Positions 53,800 through 61,400 of a DNA stretch of 64,000 nt are shown here, one piece after another (position 1 is the stretch's first letter; the number at the start of each line of letters is the position of its first letter). The stretch is from Jonesia denitrificans DSM 20603. GTDB lineage: Bacteria; Actinomycetota; Actinomycetes; Actinomycetales; Cellulomonadaceae. The position numbers and the translations under genes are program-made. The notes beneath the pieces are model-generated. The model was not told the DNA's origin. It did no database searches and was given only the letters and a program-made list of their open reading frames with translations. Location: NCBI RefSeq assembly GCF_000024065.1, contig NC_013174.1, positions 2,108,001 to 2,172,000 on the forward strand, in the 5' to 3' direction.

Positions 53800-53892
53800 G
53801 CTATGTCAATGGACACTCCGGCAAAGGTATCTGCTGCGGTGTGTCGCCGACGATTCAGAGCCCTCACCTACTATGATCCCTATTTTCGCTGG

Positions 53893-54555
53893 TCACAACG
53901 GCGTGGCTCGTGTGCGTAGTTGGTGAAGGAGTCCTAACGGAATGTCCTCACGGGTGAGCGCGAAGGTTCGGTGGTCTGCCCAGCGCCCATTGATGTGGAG
54001 ATACCGTTCCCGGATCCCTTCGTCGCGGAATCCAAGTTTTTCCACAACACGCAGTGAGGCGTGGTTTTCGGGACGCACGTTAATTTCGATGCGGTGCAGG
54101 TGGCGCTCAAACAAGCAGTAGTCCACTGCCATGGCCACAGCGAGCGGCGCAATTCCGCGCCCAGCCACCTCTTGGGACACCCAGTAGCCGATACTCGCCC
54201 CCCGCAACGACCCCAGGGTGATGTTCATGACGGATAGTTGCCCACTGATTCGTCCTTCATACTCAATGACCCACGGGAGTGACTCACCGTTCAGGGCAGC
54301 ACGGTCCAGGGAACGCACATACTGGCGAAACGTCAACCGTGCCTGGTCTTCTCCAGGGATCACTGGCGAACTCGCCTCCCACGGGCCTAACCAGGCGAAG
54401 TTCGCGTTGCGAACGCGCCGCCATTCCCGTTCATCCCTGGGGCGTACGGGACGCAGGAGTACAGAGCCGTGGGGAGGACCATCCCAGAAGTCTTCCGCCA
54501 GTTCCACTGGCCATCGTGAGCTGCGCACGGTCGTTAGTCTTCGAGGATGAGGCAT
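53893..54555 (-). CDS. rimJ: GNAT acetyltransferase, RimJ-like
   Basis: 220-residue N-acetyltransferase of the RimJ/RimL type, which acetylates protein N-termini. Characteristic: VLLRPVRPRDEREWRRVRNANFAWLGPWE, FRQYVRSLDR, GASIGYWVSQEVAGRGIAPLAVAMAVDYCL (acetyl-CoA loop), HRIEINVRPENHASLRVVEKLGF and GIRERYLHINGRWADH. It overlaps the end of the moeA-like gene by 22 bases, so the two are translationally linked, as in many Actinomycetota. The true protein substrate is unknown. Confidence 0.9.
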   Translation of the reverse strand: MPHPRRLTTVRSSRWPVELAEDFWDGPPHGSVLLRPVRPRDEREWRRVRNANFAWLGPWEASSPVIPGEDQARLTFRQYVRSLDRAALNGESLPWVIEYEGRISGQLSVMNITLGSLRGASIGYWVSQEVAGRGIAPLAVAMAVDYCLFERHLHRIEINVRPENHASLRVVEKLGFRDEGIRERYLHINGRWADHRTFALTREDIPLGLLHQLRTRATPL

Positions 54556-55778
54556 GGCAGTGACGCCCCGGTCGCAACGTCTGTCATGTCTTCGGGGACA
54601 ACAGCGAGCGCATTGGCGCTGGCGACAAGGGACAAGGTGAGGTTGTCGAGGTGTTCCGGGTCGCCCACAGGGGTAACTTCATACCCGCCGTCGGGGGTTC
54701 CGGTCACATGAGCGGGGAGGAATTGGCGGATTCCGTGGGGCGAACGCCACGATGTGGTGGTTGTCGCGGTGAGCGCTGGCCGGTAGAGCTCAGAGTACCC
54801 AGCCATGGCTCGAAGCGCGGGGCGGACGAACACTTCAAACGCGACGTGCGCTGCGGCAGGCGCACCGGGGAGCGCGTACACCGGAACGTGGTCTGCTTCG
54901 TCACCGGTGAACCCTTGGACTTTGAGCATTCCGAACCCTTGGTTGCGTCCTGGTTGCATGGCGATGTGGTCGAAGCGGACGTCCCCCAGGTGGAGGAGGA
55001 CATCTTTCAGGGTGTCGTTTTCGCCTTCGGACAGCCCGCCGGTGGTCACGATCAGGTCGGCGCGGACCATTTGGTCTTCAATGGCTTCGGTGAGCGCGGA
55101 GGGGGTGTCTGGTAGCGGGGCGACTTGGATGGCCACGGCACCGACGTCTTGGATGGCGGTGCGTAGTGCTGGGCCGTTGGCGTCGTAGATGCCGTGGTGG
55201 GGTGATCCGGGTGGGACAAGTTCGTCACCAACGGGGACAACCACAACCCGGGGGCGGGGGTGCACGGTGATGCGTGGGTAGCCGAGACCGGCGGCGAGCG
55301 CGAGTTGCCGTGCACCGAGACGGGTTCCAGCGCGCAGCGCGATGTCCCCTTCGTGCATGTCTGCACCGGCGGGCAGGATGTGTTGGCCGCGGCGTCTGCT
55401 GTCGGTGATCGCGACTCGTACTGTGCCTCGGTCGGTGTCTGCGAGGGGGATGATGGTGTCCGCTCCGATGGGGAGCGCGGCCCCGGAAGACACTTTGATG
55501 GCTTGGAAGTCGACGAGTCGGATTGGGTCGGCAAGAGCGTTGGTGATGACGTGGGCGACGGGCAGGACTGCAGGGGCGGTGGGCCTGGCCCCTTCGACGT
55601 CTTTCGCGCGGACAGCGTACCCGTCGCAGGCGGCCAGTGCGGTGGGTGGGACGGCACTGCGGGCGATGACGTCAGCGGCCAATATGCACCCGGAGGCGTC
55701 TGCGAGCGCAACATCGAGGGGTGGTACCTGGGTGATGTGCGCGAGGAACTGGGTGAGTTGCTGTTGAACTGTTTTCAT
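54534..55778 (-). CDS. moeA: Molybdopterin molybdenumtransferase MoeA/Glp
   Basis: 414 residues from ATG 55778 (KTVQQQLTQFLAHI, the normal beginning); an in-frame GTG at 55811 has no better site. It inserts molybdate into adenylated molybdopterin. Motifs: VPPTALAACDGYAVRAKDV, VSSGAALPIGADTIIPLADT, AGADMHEGDIAL, VVPVGDELVPPG, TGGLSEGENDTLKDVL, MQPGRNQGFGML and ALPGAPAAAHVAFEVFVRP. No other moa or moe gene is in the window. This Glp copy beside rimJ is an actinobacterial fixture; galU, usually next to it, is absent here. Confidence 0.92.
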   Translation of the reverse strand: MKTVQQQLTQFLAHITQVPPLDVALADASGCILAADVIARSAVPPTALAACDGYAVRAKDVEGARPTAPAVLPVAHVITNALADPIRLVDFQAIKVSSGAALPIGADTIIPLADTDRGTVRVAITDSRRRGQHILPAGADMHEGDIALRAGTRLGARQLALAAGLGYPRITVHPRPRVVVVPVGDELVPPGSPHHGIYDANGPALRTAIQDVGAVAIQVAPLPDTPSALTEAIEDQMVRADLIVTTGGLSEGENDTLKDVLLHLGDVRFDHIAMQPGRNQGFGMLKVQGFTGDEADHVPVYALPGAPAAAHVAFEVFVRPALRAMAGYSELYRPALTATTTTSWRSPHGIRQFLPAHVTGTPDGGYEVTPVGDPEHLDNLTLSLVASANALAVVPEDMTDVATGASLPCLILED

Positions 55779-55895
55779 GTGCTCACTGTTCGTTGGTGCG
55801 TTCCTGCTCACTGCAGCACTCTCAGGCTAGTGCACAGATGGTGGGGTGTGGGAGTTCCTTGGCGGTTGTGTGGGCGTGTCGTGTGGTGAACCACC

Positions 55896-55940
55896 CATCA
55901 CCCGGTGATGAAGACATCATGGTGATTTCTTTGAGATAAT
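55896..55940 (+). promoter_or_regulatory. Palindrome and -10 box before the 5-FTHF ligase gene
   Basis: CATCACC/GGTGATG form a 7-bp palindrome around one base (55896-55910). GATAAT (55935-55940) then lies 6 bases before the ATG at 55947, so the transcript is probably leaderless. Confidence 0.45.
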
Positions 55941-55946
55941 TTCACC

Positions 55947-56591
55947 ATGAGCGGGATGAAGCAGCCCTACCCTATTGACACACGGTTTGAGATTGAGGAC
56001 GCTAAAGCAGCGTTGCGGTCGGCGATCCGGTCGAACCGAGAGGCTCGTAGCGAGCGATTACGTCAGGAGGCTGGGGCTGATTTCGCGAAGACGTTGTTGA
56101 CGGTCCCGCAGATCCGCGCGGCAAAGACGTTGGCGTTGTATGCGTCGCGGCCTGGTGAGCCTGATACTGGTCCAGCGTTGGATGCGTTAACGCATGTGGG
56201 TAAACGCATTATTTTGCCGGTCCTGGGTGCGGGCCTGACCCGAGATTGGGCGGTGTATCGCGGAGCGGAGGATTTGCAGCAGCGCGCCCCGGGCCGTCCT
56301 CCTGAACCGTCAGGTGACCCGTTGGGGCCAGAAGCGTTAGCGCAGGCTGATGTGATTATTGCTCCGGCATTGGCGGTGGATTCTGCCGGGTTACGATTGG
56401 GGCAGGGCGGTGGTTGGTATGACCGGGCTTTAGTGCATGCCCGCGCAGATGCGCGCACGATTGCGTTGGTGTATCCCGAGGAGTTGTATGACGCGCAGGA
56501 GCGTCCGTTGCCGCGTGAGGATCATGACCAGTTGGTTGATGGTGTTGCAACGACCACATCCTGGCAGTGGTTGGCACATAGCGGACTATAA
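55947..56591 (+). CDS. 5-formyltetrahydrofolate cyclo-ligase
   Basis: 214-residue enzyme converting 5-formyl-THF to 5,10-methenyl-THF with ATP. Family motifs: KAALRSAIRSNREARS at the start, YASRPGEPDTGPAL, KRIILPVL and the substrate/ATP loop GLRLGQGGGWYDRAL. There is no ribosome site; the -10 box position suggests a leaderless mRNA. Divergent from moeA, co-oriented with fmdB, whose promoter overlaps the stop codon. Confidence 0.93.
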   Translation: MSGMKQPYPIDTRFEIEDAKAALRSAIRSNREARSERLRQEAGADFAKTLLTVPQIRAAKTLALYASRPGEPDTGPALDALTHVGKRIILPVLGAGLTRDWAVYRGAEDLQQRAPGRPPEPSGDPLGPEALAQADVIIAPALAVDSAGLRLGQGGGWYDRALVHARADARTIALVYPEELYDAQERPLPREDHDQLVDGVATTTSWQWLAHSGL

Positions 56592-56592
56592 T
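56587..56592 (+). promoter_or_regulatory. -10 box of the fmdB promoter
   Basis: TATAAT, a perfect -10 sequence, overlaps the stop of the 5-FTHF ligase gene and the first base of the CIRCE element. The -35 region is weak (TGGCAG at 56562-56567, spacing 19). Confidence 0.6.
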
Positions 56593-56618
56593 TAGCACTC
56601 AGAAGATGAGAGTGCTGG
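56592..56618 (+). promoter_or_regulatory. CIRCE element (HrcA operator) before fmdB
   Basis: TTAGCACTC-N9-GAGTGCTGG. The CIRCE consensus is TTAGCACTC-N9-GAGTGCTAA, so 16 of 18 positions match with exact spacing. It abuts the -10 box, so HrcA binding would block initiation. It predicts heat or protein-stress induction of the small zinc-ribbon gene 50 bases downstream. Confidence 0.9.
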
Positions 56619-56668
56619 TGACATGTGCCGCGCTCTTGGCCCGTTCTGTGTTGTGAGGGGATCATCCC

Positions 56669-56872
56669 ATGCCGTCGTATGCCTACCGTTGTAAGGGCTG
56701 TGACCACAGCTTCGAGATCTATCAGTCGTTCTCCGAGGACGCATTGACGACCTGCCCGCAGTGTGAAGGTCCGTTGCGCAAGGTGTTTTCCACTCCTGGT
56801 GTGACGTTTAAAGGGTCGGGTTTTTACCGCACTGATTCTGCGAAGAAAGCGTCATCGTCGTCATCGTCGTGA
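56669..56872 (+). CDS. FmdB-family zinc-ribbon protein, probable ortholog of the redox chaperone Ruc
   Basis: 67 residues. N-terminal FmdB zinc ribbon: YAYRCKGCDHSFEIYQSFSED then TTCPQCEG, giving two CxxC pairs. A short hydrophobic-aromatic part follows (VTFKGSGFYRTD), then a Lys/Ser tail (KKASSSSSS). Mycobacterium tuberculosis Rv0991c, in the same place beside 5-FTHF ligase, has this layout and has been described as a redox-regulated chaperone induced through HrcA. The CIRCE element here supports the same regulation. It may prevent aggregation under oxidative or heat stress (inference from the family). A strong terminator follows. Confidence 0.88.
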   Translation: MPSYAYRCKGCDHSFEIYQSFSEDALTTCPQCEGPLRKVFSTPGVTFKGSGFYRTDSAKKASSSSSS

Positions 56873-56908
56873 TGTTATCCGGCCGCCCTTCAGCGGGGCT
56901 GCCGTCGT

Positions 56909-56952
56909 GTGTGGCCTGCGCCGTGGAGTTGTCCACAGGGCGCAGGCCACAC
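56909..56952 (+). terminator. Terminator after fmdB
   Basis: A 14-bp GC-rich outer stem (56909-56922 with 56939-56952) plus an inner GTGGA/TCCAC stem around GTTG, followed by GTGTTTCG. It probably isolates the heat-regulated fmdB transcript from the next gene. Confidence 0.75.
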
Positions 56953-57024
56953 GTGTTTCGTGATGTGCACCGTCCGATGCGCCACGCTTCTTCCCCGGTA
57001 TTCTCCTGCTGGCAAGGTGGGGGT

Positions 57025-57690
57025 ATGTCTGTTTCAGCTCTTCCATTTCATCGGCGGTGTGCACTGTTGGTGTGGCGGTTTCGGTTCGTGGGTGTTGTGG
57101 GTGTGGGGTGTGTGGTGCTCCTTGTGGTGTCCCAAACGTTATCTCCGGCGACAACAGTGGTGGAGGTACCGGTTGCTACTCGGCCACTGGCCGCTGGTGA
57201 GGTGGTCATGGCGCAGGATGTGTCGTTCGTGTCGGTGGAGGTGTTGGGTTCGCCTGCTGTCAGTTTTGCAGGTGACGAGGTCGTGGGTGCGCATGTGCGG
57301 GTGGGCGTTGGTTTAGGTGAGGTGCTCAGTGGCGCTGTGTTGACCCAGTCTCCTGCACCGCCTGATGGGTTTGCCACTGTGTCGGTGAGCGTGGCAAACC
57401 CGTCTGTGTTGTCTGTTGTGGCGGTGGGTGACCATGTGGCAGTGGTTCCCCGTGATTCCGATGCAGCGCAGGCGTTAACCTCACATGCTGTGCTGCTCAG
57501 TGTGTCAGCACCCGGGGAGGGTTCTGGTGGCGCGTTGAGCGGTGTGGTGGGTTCGGCAGACACCTCAGCCCCTGTCACAGTACTTCTCGCTGTCCCTCAC
57601 GAACAGGCCACTGAGGTTGCTCTTGCGGCACAATGGGCAGAGATGGCCATTGTCGTTCTGCCCGCACAAGGGAACCAGCCGATAATGTAA
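57025..57690 (+). CDS. SAF-domain membrane-anchored protein (CpaB/FlgA-like)
   Basis: 221 residues from ATG 57025. An N-terminal anchor helix (FVGVVGVGCVVLLVVSQTL) is followed by an outer SAF-like domain (VEVPVATRPLAAGEVVMAQDVSFVSVE, about 43-72), a further FATVSVSVANPSVLSVVAVGDHVAVV part and a TVLLAVPHEQATEVALAAQWAEMAIVVLPA end, as in RcpC/CpaB proteins of pilus assembly. No pilus genes are adjacent. It sits between fmdB and mscL in the same direction, as in other Actinomycetota. Role unknown. Confidence 0.75.
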   Translation: MSVSALPFHRRCALLVWRFRFVGVVGVGCVVLLVVSQTLSPATTVVEVPVATRPLAAGEVVMAQDVSFVSVEVLGSPAVSFAGDEVVGAHVRVGVGLGEVLSGAVLTQSPAPPDGFATVSVSVANPSVLSVVAVGDHVAVVPRDSDAAQALTSHAVLLSVSAPGEGSGGALSGVVGSADTSAPVTVLLAVPHEQATEVALAAQWAEMAIVVLPAQGNQPIM

Positions 57691-57733
57691 AGGCTGTTCG
57701 AGGCGCGCTCGAACCTACTCGAAAGGAACCACC

Positions 57734-58132
57734 GTGAAGGAAGCCCTATCCGGATTCAAAGAGTTTGTTGTTCGCGGGAACGCCATTGATTTGGCTGTTG
57801 GAGTTGTCATTGGTGGCGCATTCGGTGCCGTGGTCAATTCACTGGTCGACAACTTCATTAGCCCATTGATTGCCATGTTCTTTGGGAAACCCAACTTTGA
57901 CAATGCGTTGATCCTGGTGATCAACAATGCAGAGTTCAAGTTTGGTGCTATTGTCACCACGATCATTACGCTGCTGTTAACGGCTGCCGCCCTCTACTTC
58001 TTCATTGTTCTACCGCTCAACAAGCTCCACGAACGTCGCAAGGAAGGCGTCGAACCGGAGCCGGAAGCACCTGCTGAAGATGTTCTCCTCCTCCAAGAAA
58101 TTCGTGACCTGTTGAAAACCCGCAACGTCTAA
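57734..58132 (+). CDS. mscL: Large-conductance mechanosensitive channel MscL
   Basis: 132-residue channel that releases solutes on hypo-osmotic shock. GTG start with AAAGGAACC upstream. Amphipathic N-helix KEALSGFKEFVVRGNAIDLA, pore helix TM1 AVGVVIGGAFGAVVNSLVDNFISPLIA, TM2 FGAIVTTIITLLLTAAALYFFIV, and a charged C-terminal bundle (LLLQEIRDLLK). Forms a homopentamer. A small GTTCGAG/CTCGAAC hairpin precedes it. Confidence 0.95.
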   Translation: MKEALSGFKEFVVRGNAIDLAVGVVIGGAFGAVVNSLVDNFISPLIAMFFGKPNFDNALILVINNAEFKFGAIVTTIITLLLTAAALYFFIVLPLNKLHERRKEGVEPEPEAPAEDVLLLQEIRDLLKTRNV

Positions 58133-58144
58133 TACCACCACGAG

Positions 58145-58165
58145 GAACCCGCCACACGAGGGTTC
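58145..58165. terminator. Short hairpin after mscL
   Basis: GAACCC/GGGTTC, a 6-bp stem with a 9-base loop, 12 bases after the mscL stop and just before the convergent gene's stop at 58169. Weak but in the expected place. Confidence 0.45.
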
Positions 58166-58168
58166 GCG

Positions 58169-58438
58169 TTAGATCGTGCCAAAGTGGGGCGGAACATCAG
58201 CCAATATCTCCGCATCACGCCCTTGACGCTGCTGGTGTTCCCCCCAGCCATCGGCCCGTTCATCACGGGACACCCCACTGATCACCTCACGTTCGGTGCC
58301 TTGCCTGACCACACGACGATGACGGCGCTTCGGCGCCCCCTCGTCTTTTCTGTGGGCAGGCGGGGCACCATTGAGTTGTTCGTGGGCATCAGTGTGACCT
58401 GTGTGTGACGCCTGCTCGTGGTTGCGGGGATCACTCAC
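58169..58438 (-). CDS. Small basic hypothetical protein after the DUF4011 gene
   Basis: 89 residues from GTG 58438, overlapping the last 8 bases of the DUF4011 gene (GTGAGTGA), so translation is probably coupled. Highly charged and rich in His/Arg (KRRHRRVVRQGTERE), without hydrophobic segments. The end reads WGEHQQRQGRDAEILADVPPHFG; a terminal DxxxLxxxxPPHxG pattern is familiar from many small actinobacterial proteins of unknown function, which is the main reason to believe it is real. Confidence 0.6.
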   Translation of the reverse strand: MSDPRNHEQASHTGHTDAHEQLNGAPPAHRKDEGAPKRRHRRVVRQGTEREVISGVSRDERADGWGEHQQRQGRDAEILADVPPHFGTI

Positions 58439-61400
58439 GCGCGTAAGCCCGTCGAATCGCGTTCGCCACCACCGTGTCCACACGGTGTGAACGCCTGGTC
58501 ACACCCAGCTCGCTACGCACCGCTGCCGCGAGTTCATCGTCAGACCGTGGCACACCATCAGAGCCGATCCACCGGACCAGATCCTCCAGTTGGTTGTCCC
58601 CATAAGCCGTGATCGGCAAACCGAAGGGAACATCTGGGCGAGGAAGCGTGGGCTCAGCCGGTTCCGGTGGGGAGAAACCTGACACTACCGGGCGGGCAGG
58701 CTCCGGGCTAGGCACGTGTGGCACGTCCGCATTGTCGTCAACAACAAGGTGATCGCCCGTCGCTGCAGAGACCGCTGACCCAGCAGACTGCGACGACACA
58801 CCAGAACGCGCAGACACACCAGAACCGGCCTTCGGCTGCACCGCAGCAACCGCACCCGTACGAACATCAACAACATCAGAGTCGTCCATGTCCGCGAACT
58901 CAGCTGTCACATCAACAGTCACAGGCAGAGCCCCCGTCACCGGGGTCGTGTGCGAACGACGCTCCGCCTCCAGGCGGAACACCGCCTCACGGATACGGTG
59001 AGCTTGCGCCTCCGGGTTGAGGAACAACGCCACCGACCACACCTGGATGACATGCCACCCCAAACGCTGCAACCGGGCCAACCGCAACCGGTCACGAACC
59101 CGAATCGACTGCGTCGCAGCATACCGGCGGTCATCAATGACCACCGCAACAAAAAACTCCTCCGGGAAGTCCGGGTGACCCACCGCGAGCGGTACGTAAT
59201 CGGAGCCTTCGAGCCCATAATTCGTTTCCACTGTGAGACCGGTCTTCCACAACCGTTCAGCCAAATCCACCAACAGTCGGTCCGGTTCATCACCAGGAAC
59301 ATCCAGCTGAGCGGAATCTGACGCGTCGTGTCCCGCCTCGGCTTCCTCACCGTGTTCACTGGCCTCTGCCTGACCTGCCGATGCGCCCCCATCAGCACCT
59401 GATCGCGCTGTCGTGTCGTCAGTGATCGGGTCACCAGGACCACCCGTCATCACATCAAGCAACGCCCCCAACAACCGGGCGCCACCCGTACGAAGACGAG
59501 TAACATCCAAATCCTTGGCAGTAAACGACGCAGTCATCGTCAAGCGGCGACGCGAGACACCCAACGCATTCAACAGCAACGCCCGACCACGAGGCTCCGA
59601 GATCACACCAAACCGGTGCAAGGTGCGCCCATGCGGGGTCCGCCCAAATCCCAGGGAGAAGATCACCGCGTCACGGGTTAACCCGGCAACACCCTCAAGA
59701 TCAGAAATGACCACCGGCTCCAACCGGCGTGGATCAAAGAACCCACCCAACGCAGGGTTTGCCCGTACCTGCGCAACAATCGCATCGCGAATCCGATCCG
59801 CATGCACAGAAGAACCAGCAATAATGGCCAACGACTCCGACGGGTGATCCAATGCGTGCGCGATAGCAAGGTCGACGACCTTGTCGACCTCCTCCGAAGT
59901 CGACAACACCGCGCCACTAGCCGGGTCAGGCATCCCCGTGCCATAAACCTCCTCAAACCGCAGCGCCGAAGCAGGCGACGGCAACGGGGTCGGCACCAGT
60001 GCATCCTCATACCCGTGACGCTGCAAGAACCGGGTCAACACCGGGTCACGACGGCCAGCATCACCAGACAACGAGACATGCGGCAACACACGGGAAAGCT
60101 GGTCCACACCATCACCCGACGCGCACCGCGGATCACCAATAACCACAACCTGACGGCCACGCCCAATCGCCGACAACAACGCCGGCAACGACACGTGCTG
60201 CACCGAATCCAACACCACCAAATCCACCGTGCGGTGGGCAGGCAACAAATGCGGAATCATCGTTGGGGTGGCAATCACACACGGACGCAGCTTCCGCATA
60301 ATGTCGCCATACTCTTCAAACGCGGCACGAACCGAGGTCAACCGTTCCTCAATGAGCTGACCAAACAACTCCTCACTTTGAGTACGGTACGACGACAACG
60401 CCCGCCGCAACTGACCAATCGCCGCCACCCGAACCGGGTACGACAACGAATCCACATGCGACACATCCACGTCACGGAACCGGCGCGCAAACGTCTCAAA
60501 CGAATTCTCATCGATCCCCGCCAAATGCGGGTCACTCGCAATGATGTGCTCAAACACCGACGCCCACCACGCCAAATCAAGTTCCGCATCCATCAACGAC
60601 GCATCAACCCGGCGGTCAGCAAAATCAAGAAGCAGGTCACCCAACCCAATGTTCTGCAACCGGCGCATCAACGCGCCACGCTCCGGCAACCCCACCAGCG
60701 ACGCCGAATCATCACGCAACCGGCGCAACCGATCAACCACATCGACAAGCGGGGTTGACCGCAACCCACCACCCAACGGGGTCGACACCAACACAGGCTC
60801 CAACAAATCCACCAACTGCAACGCGTCATCACACGTGCGCTCAATGTCAGTAAGCCCCTGCGGCAACCGAGGCCAACCGCCCCCCGGGCAATGCTGCGCC
60901 CACACCTGGCGTTGCGCCTGAATCCGCACCAACGAACCATGCAGATCAGTGACCCGAACCCCCGGGCGCACCATGTCCTTCGCGCGGCGCACCAACCGGC
61001 GCCGAGCAATCCGCTTCATCTCCACACCATGCTCAGCACGCCACTGCTTCGTGGCCGTGGCCGCCACCAAATCATCCGCCGTGCGCTCAAAGACCATGGG
61101 CTGGAACACATCCAAGGTTTGGCGCATCCCATCCAGCATGTCGAGCTGTTCCACCCACTGCGTCAACGTGGTGGGCGCAGACAAACCTGTCTCCTCCGAG
61201 ACCCGCTCAATATGCGCCATGACCTGCGGTAACACGGTGTCCAGCAACTCGTTGATGCGGTGCAACGTGAGGTGCGCTTCGTCATCTGTGGCCAACGTTG
61301 CGTTAAACCACGGAGTCGAGGCTGGGCGCACCGTGAAACCACCCAGTTCCGCGATGCGCTGCAGATCATCCGAGATCGACTCACGCAAACCGGACGCCAC

